Below are positions 14,125-15,703 of a stretch of DNA of 15,703 nt, piece after piece (within the stretch, counting starts at the first letter, position 1; each line of letters opens with the position of its first letter). Source of the stretch: Candidatus Hydrogenedentota bacterium (GTDB taxonomy: Bacteria; Hydrogenedentota; Hydrogenedentia; Hydrogenedentales; SLHB01); contig SLSB01000133.1 of assembly GCA_007130675.1 (NCBI GenBank), positions 1-15,703 of the forward strand. The letters run 5' to 3'. The notes beneath the pieces are model-generated. The model searched no databases. It saw nothing but the letters and a program-made list of their open reading frames with translations, and was not told the DNA's origin. A program made the translations under genes and the position numbers.

Positions 14125-14177
14125 CGCGGGTTCTGCCCGCGTTCGTGCCTGCGGCACTTGCGGGGGGTGACCCGCAA
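14125..14177 (-). repeat. Three-hairpin repeat fragment G
   Basis: CGCGGG-TTCTG-CCCGCG (14125-14141) resembles a central hairpin. It is followed by GTGCC-TGC-GGCAC (14145-14157), with the same trailing CACTTGCGG as copy F, and by TTGCGGG/CCCGCAA (14158-14177). It seems to be the end of another copy inserted next to F. Confidence 0.4.
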
Positions 14178-14252
14178 GGCCCATTCGTACCGCGATCGGT
14201 GGAGCCGTTCAAAAACCTGTGCCCACGCGAGAAACTCAGGTTCTTTGTTGCA

Positions 14253-14354
14253 GCCCCGTCAGGGGCGACCTGAAATAGCCCGGGGCAAGGCATGCGGTCA
14301 CGCATGCCGGCGCCCTGGGAAACACGCCCCAGAGGGCTGAGCCCTGAAAGGGCG
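14253..14354 (+). repeat. Three-hairpin repeat, copy B
   Basis: The left hairpin is GCCCC-GTCA-GGGGC (14253-14266). The central stem CCCGGGGC (14279-14286) / GCCCTGGG (14312-14319) contains one G-T pair and encloses a perfect GGCATGCG-GTCA-CGCATGCC hairpin (14289-14308). The right hairpin is GCCCT-GAA-AGGGC (14341-14353). It shares ATAGCCCGGGGCAAGG-like sequence with copy A. Confidence 0.7.
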
Positions 14355-14399
14355 ATCTAGAAGGAAGGTGTGAGAATCTGTTTTTGTTGGGTCCAGAAC

Positions 14400-14487
14400 G
14401 CCCCTACAGGGCTTCCGCTTATGGGGCTGTGTTCCTGGGGCGACGCTTCGCTCTGCCCCAGGCTATTCTAGGTAGCCCCTTCGGGGC
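14400..14487 (-). repeat. Three-hairpin repeat, copy C, inverted relative to copy B
   Basis: On the plus strand: GCCC/GGGC (14400-14412), a perfect central stem CCTGGGGC (14434-14441) / GCCCCAGG (14455-14462), then CTATTCTA and GCCCC-TTC-GGGGC (14475-14487). The order is reversed compared with copy B, so B and C are tail to tail, 45 bases apart. Confidence 0.7.
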
Positions 14488-14598
14488 ACCACCGAACCGA
14501 GAAGGACTCGGAACATGCACGAGCGATTGCCAATTCATCGGGACGCCGGAGGGGTTCTTCAACAATTCCCATGGAAAACATTTGCTTGGCCGTTTCGC

Positions 14599-14659
14599 AC
14601 ACTCTGCCGAGGTCGGCAGGAAGGTCATCCGCGGATGACGCGGAGTGACGCAGATGTTG
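14599..14659 (+). repeat. 61-bp direct repeat, copy 2
   Basis: It carries the same 18-base core ACACTCTGCCGAGGTCGG as 13276-13336 and aligns to it over the full 61 bases without gaps. Confidence 0.6.
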
Positions 14660-14707
14660 ACGGTCGCACGGATAGGACGCGAGAGGCTCTCACGGCGGGG
14701 ATTGTTC

Positions 14708-14793
14708 AACCCCCTCAGGGTTGGCGGATATGGGCGATGGCGATCCATGGGCTTGCGCCCATGGCTACTCATATTGGACCCCTGCCGGGGTCC
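14708..14793 (-). repeat. Three-hairpin repeat, copy D
   Basis: AACCC-CCTCA-GGGTT (14708-14722), the perfect central hairpin CCATGGGC-TTGC-GCCCATGG (14745-14764) followed by CTACTCATATT, and the perfect hairpin GGACCCC-TGCC-GGGGTCC (14776-14793) reproduce the order and spacing of copy C in the same orientation. Its last hairpin runs into the tandem array at 14786. Confidence 0.65.
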
Positions 14794-14860
14794 TTGGGAG
14801 CTGGGGCTGCCGGGGTCCTTGGGAGCTGGGGAGGCCGGGGTCCTTGGGAGCTGGGGAGGC
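14786..14860 (+). repeat. 25-bp tandem repeat, three units, G-quadruplex-capable
   Basis: Three units of 25 bases (14786-14810, 14811-14835, 14836-14860) each contain GGGGTCCTTGGGAGCTGGGG. Units 2 and 3 are identical; unit 1 ends CTGC where the others end AGGC. The array has nine runs of three or more G with loops of 4-5 bases, satisfying the usual G-quadruplex pattern more than twice. The period is not a multiple of three, which argues against coding. Confidence 0.85.
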
Positions 14861-14944
14861 AATCCATGCGGTCTTGTGGCGGGCGGGTCTGTTGCAGGTT
14901 TTCTCTGCGAACCTCGGCGATCTTTGCGCCTCTGCGTTGCAGTT

Positions 14945-14982
14945 CACGCGGGCCCGCGTGGTCGGGAAACCACCCCACAGCG
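14945..14982 (+). repeat. Palindrome-plus-core repeat, copy 2
   Basis: CACGCGGGCCCGCGTG (14945-14960) is a perfect palindrome followed directly by the GGTCGGGAAACCAC core seen at 13432. Here palindrome and core are adjacent, whereas copy 1 has 15 extra bases between them. Confidence 0.6.
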
Positions 14983-15062
14983 GGAGGAATGCAAGAGTTT
15001 TCACGGGATAACAGGATTGAGCGGATGGCCGAGCAGGCGCTCGGCGATCGCGGCATAAGGAA

Positions 15063-15129
15063 AGCGGACAGGGGCTGTCCGCTGTTGTTAAGAGCGGGCT
15101 GGAAACCCCGCTCTCCGTTTGCCGGAGAG
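15063..15129. repeat. Triplet of strong adjacent hairpins
   Basis: AGCGGACAG-GGG-CTGTCCGCT (15063-15083), AGAGCGGG/CCCGCTCT (15091-15114, 8-base loop) and CTCTCCG-TTTGC-CGGAGAG (15111-15129) follow one another. The last two share CTCT and so exclude each other. Confidence 0.55.
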
Positions 15130-15174
15130 GATAGAAGTACGGGGTGTAGTGTGCGGGATCGTTTGAAATCTATG

Positions 15175-15240
15175 TCTCGCGCAAAGGCGCTTCATCAGGC
15201 TTTCTTGCTATCTTCGCGTCTCGGCGGCTTCGCGTGAGAA
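15175..15240 (+). repeat. MITE-like repeat, copy 2
   Basis: It begins TCTCGCGCAAAGGCGC and ends GGCGGCTTCGCGTGAGAA, with the same imperfect terminal inverted repeats as 12605-12676 and a nearly identical right half. It is slightly shorter internally. TTCTTCATTTCTTTTTCC after it also matches the flank of copy 1. Confidence 0.6.
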
Positions 15241-15386
15241 TTCTTCATTTCTTTTTCCCCTGCGCGTTTGAATGGTCTCAGGATTCAGCCACACAAGGCA
15301 CAAGAGGGGCAAGAAGAAGAGAATGGCCGAGCTGGCGCTCGGCGATCCCAGGCGGGAAGGGGCTGCGGCGGTGTCCATCCGTGTAG

Positions 15387-15446
15387 CGTCCGCCCTTGTG
15401 GCGGACGTCCGGGATGCCGGACGCCTGGCATCCCGCGAAGCGCGGG
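15387..15446. repeat. Second triplet of strong adjacent hairpins
   Basis: CGTCCGCC-CTTGT-GGCGGACG (15387-15407), CGGGATGCC/GGCATCCCG (15410-15435, 8-base loop) and CCCGCG-AAG-CGCGGG (15432-15446) are all perfect stems. The last two overlap by four bases and are alternative structures. Confidence 0.55.
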
Positions 15447-15650
15447 ACCGGCCGCGACATCGTCCGAGATGTTCAGTCAGCCCATCTCGTCAACTCTGTT
15501 ATCGCGTCAAGAAGCCGGGTCATGCGGAGATGGCGTGGTGTTGAGCACCTCGGCGGCCTCGGGTCATCGGGAATTCCTGCGGGGAAAACACGGCTGCCGA
15601 AATGCTACTATGGGGCGTCCAATGCACATGCATCACCATGGAGAAATGGC

Positions 15651-15703
15651 ATGATTTCACACGGATGGGTTTTGTGTCTGGTTTCGGTTGCCGGTATGCA
15701 GGC
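15651..15703 (+). CDS. Start of a gene running off the window, possible signal peptide
   Basis: An ATG at 15651 has GGAGAA (15640-15645) 5 bases upstream. The 17 complete codons visible (MISHGWVLCLVSVAGMQ) stay open to the window edge and are hydrophobic after the first five residues, like the start of an exported protein. Too little is visible to name it. The clean ribosome-binding site and the end of the repeat island just before it support a real start. Confidence 0.5.
   Translation, partial: MISHGWVLCLVSVAGMQ

Larger units (their letters stand above)
13806..15650. other. Long repeat-rich stretch without supported genes
   Basis: About 1.8 kb holds no frame that looks like a real protein. 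Long open frames here (for example 14515-15237 on the plus strand) translate through hairpin repeats and the G-rich tandem array and give Arg/Gly/Pro-rich low-complexity products. The content is instead a mosaic of repeats and strong hairpins, listed individually. Confidence 0.6.

Noticed and set aside
14786..14860. CRISPR array
   Set aside because: The 25-bp units are directly adjacent with no spacers, and no cas gene is present.
14515..15237. 240-codon plus-strand ORF as a gene
   Set aside because: It reads through the three-hairpin repeat, the 25-bp array and the palindrome repeat, giving an Arg/Gly/Pro-rich product with no domain; a frame opened by high GC.

Overview
The window is a piece of chromosome from a moderately GC-rich, Gram-negative-type bacterium. 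Two unrelated sulfatases, a lipase-maturation-factor-like membrane protein, a predicted ABC-class ATPase of the COG3044 type, an orphan aminoglycoside-phosphotransferase-fold kinase and a dense population of small hairpin repeats together suggest an uncultured member of the Planctomycetes/Lentisphaerae/Hydrogenedentes-like groups. This placement is inference from gene content and repeat style; the window has no rRNA or other phylogenetic marker.

Layout. Positions 1-973 hold the 3' part of a sulfatase. It converges on a minus-strand pair: a lipoprotein-type alpha/beta-hydrolase (1218-2099) followed by a 57-residue two-helix membrane protein (1014-1187). After a divergent intergenic region comes a 324-residue polytopic membrane protein of unknown function (2432-3406). 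A structured but unidentified intergenic stretch (3407-3698) precedes four tightly spaced plus-strand genes: fabI, an APH-fold kinase, a COG3044 ATPase and a second, complete sulfatase (3699-8691). An LMF1-like membrane protein follows (9006-10562). Then come a repeat-bearing gap and a class I DAHP synthase (11260-12336).

From about 12.34 kb to 15.65 kb the character changes. Only two small two-helix membrane proteins (12917-13183 and 13476-13805) and perhaps one 47-codon ORF look coding. The rest is a mosaic of repeats: several copies of a three-hairpin repeat (also present at 10.7-11.0 kb), two copies of a MITE-like element with imperfect terminal inverted repeats, two further direct-repeat families, a three-unit 25-bp tandem array able to form G-quadruplexes, and two triplets of strong hairpins. 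A new gene with a possible signal peptide starts at 15651 and runs off the end.

How the genes fit together. fabI (fatty acid elongation) and the DAHP synthase (entry to the shikimate pathway) are housekeeping. The sulfatases and the esterase point to use of sulfated or esterified polymers. The fabI-kinase-ATPase-sulfatase run has gaps of about 40-55 bp and is probably one transcription unit, but the sequence shows no functional logic linking the four. No CRISPR array, tRNA, rRNA, transposase or phage gene was found. The most unusual content is the repeat island and the tail-to-tail pairing of its three-hairpin elements.
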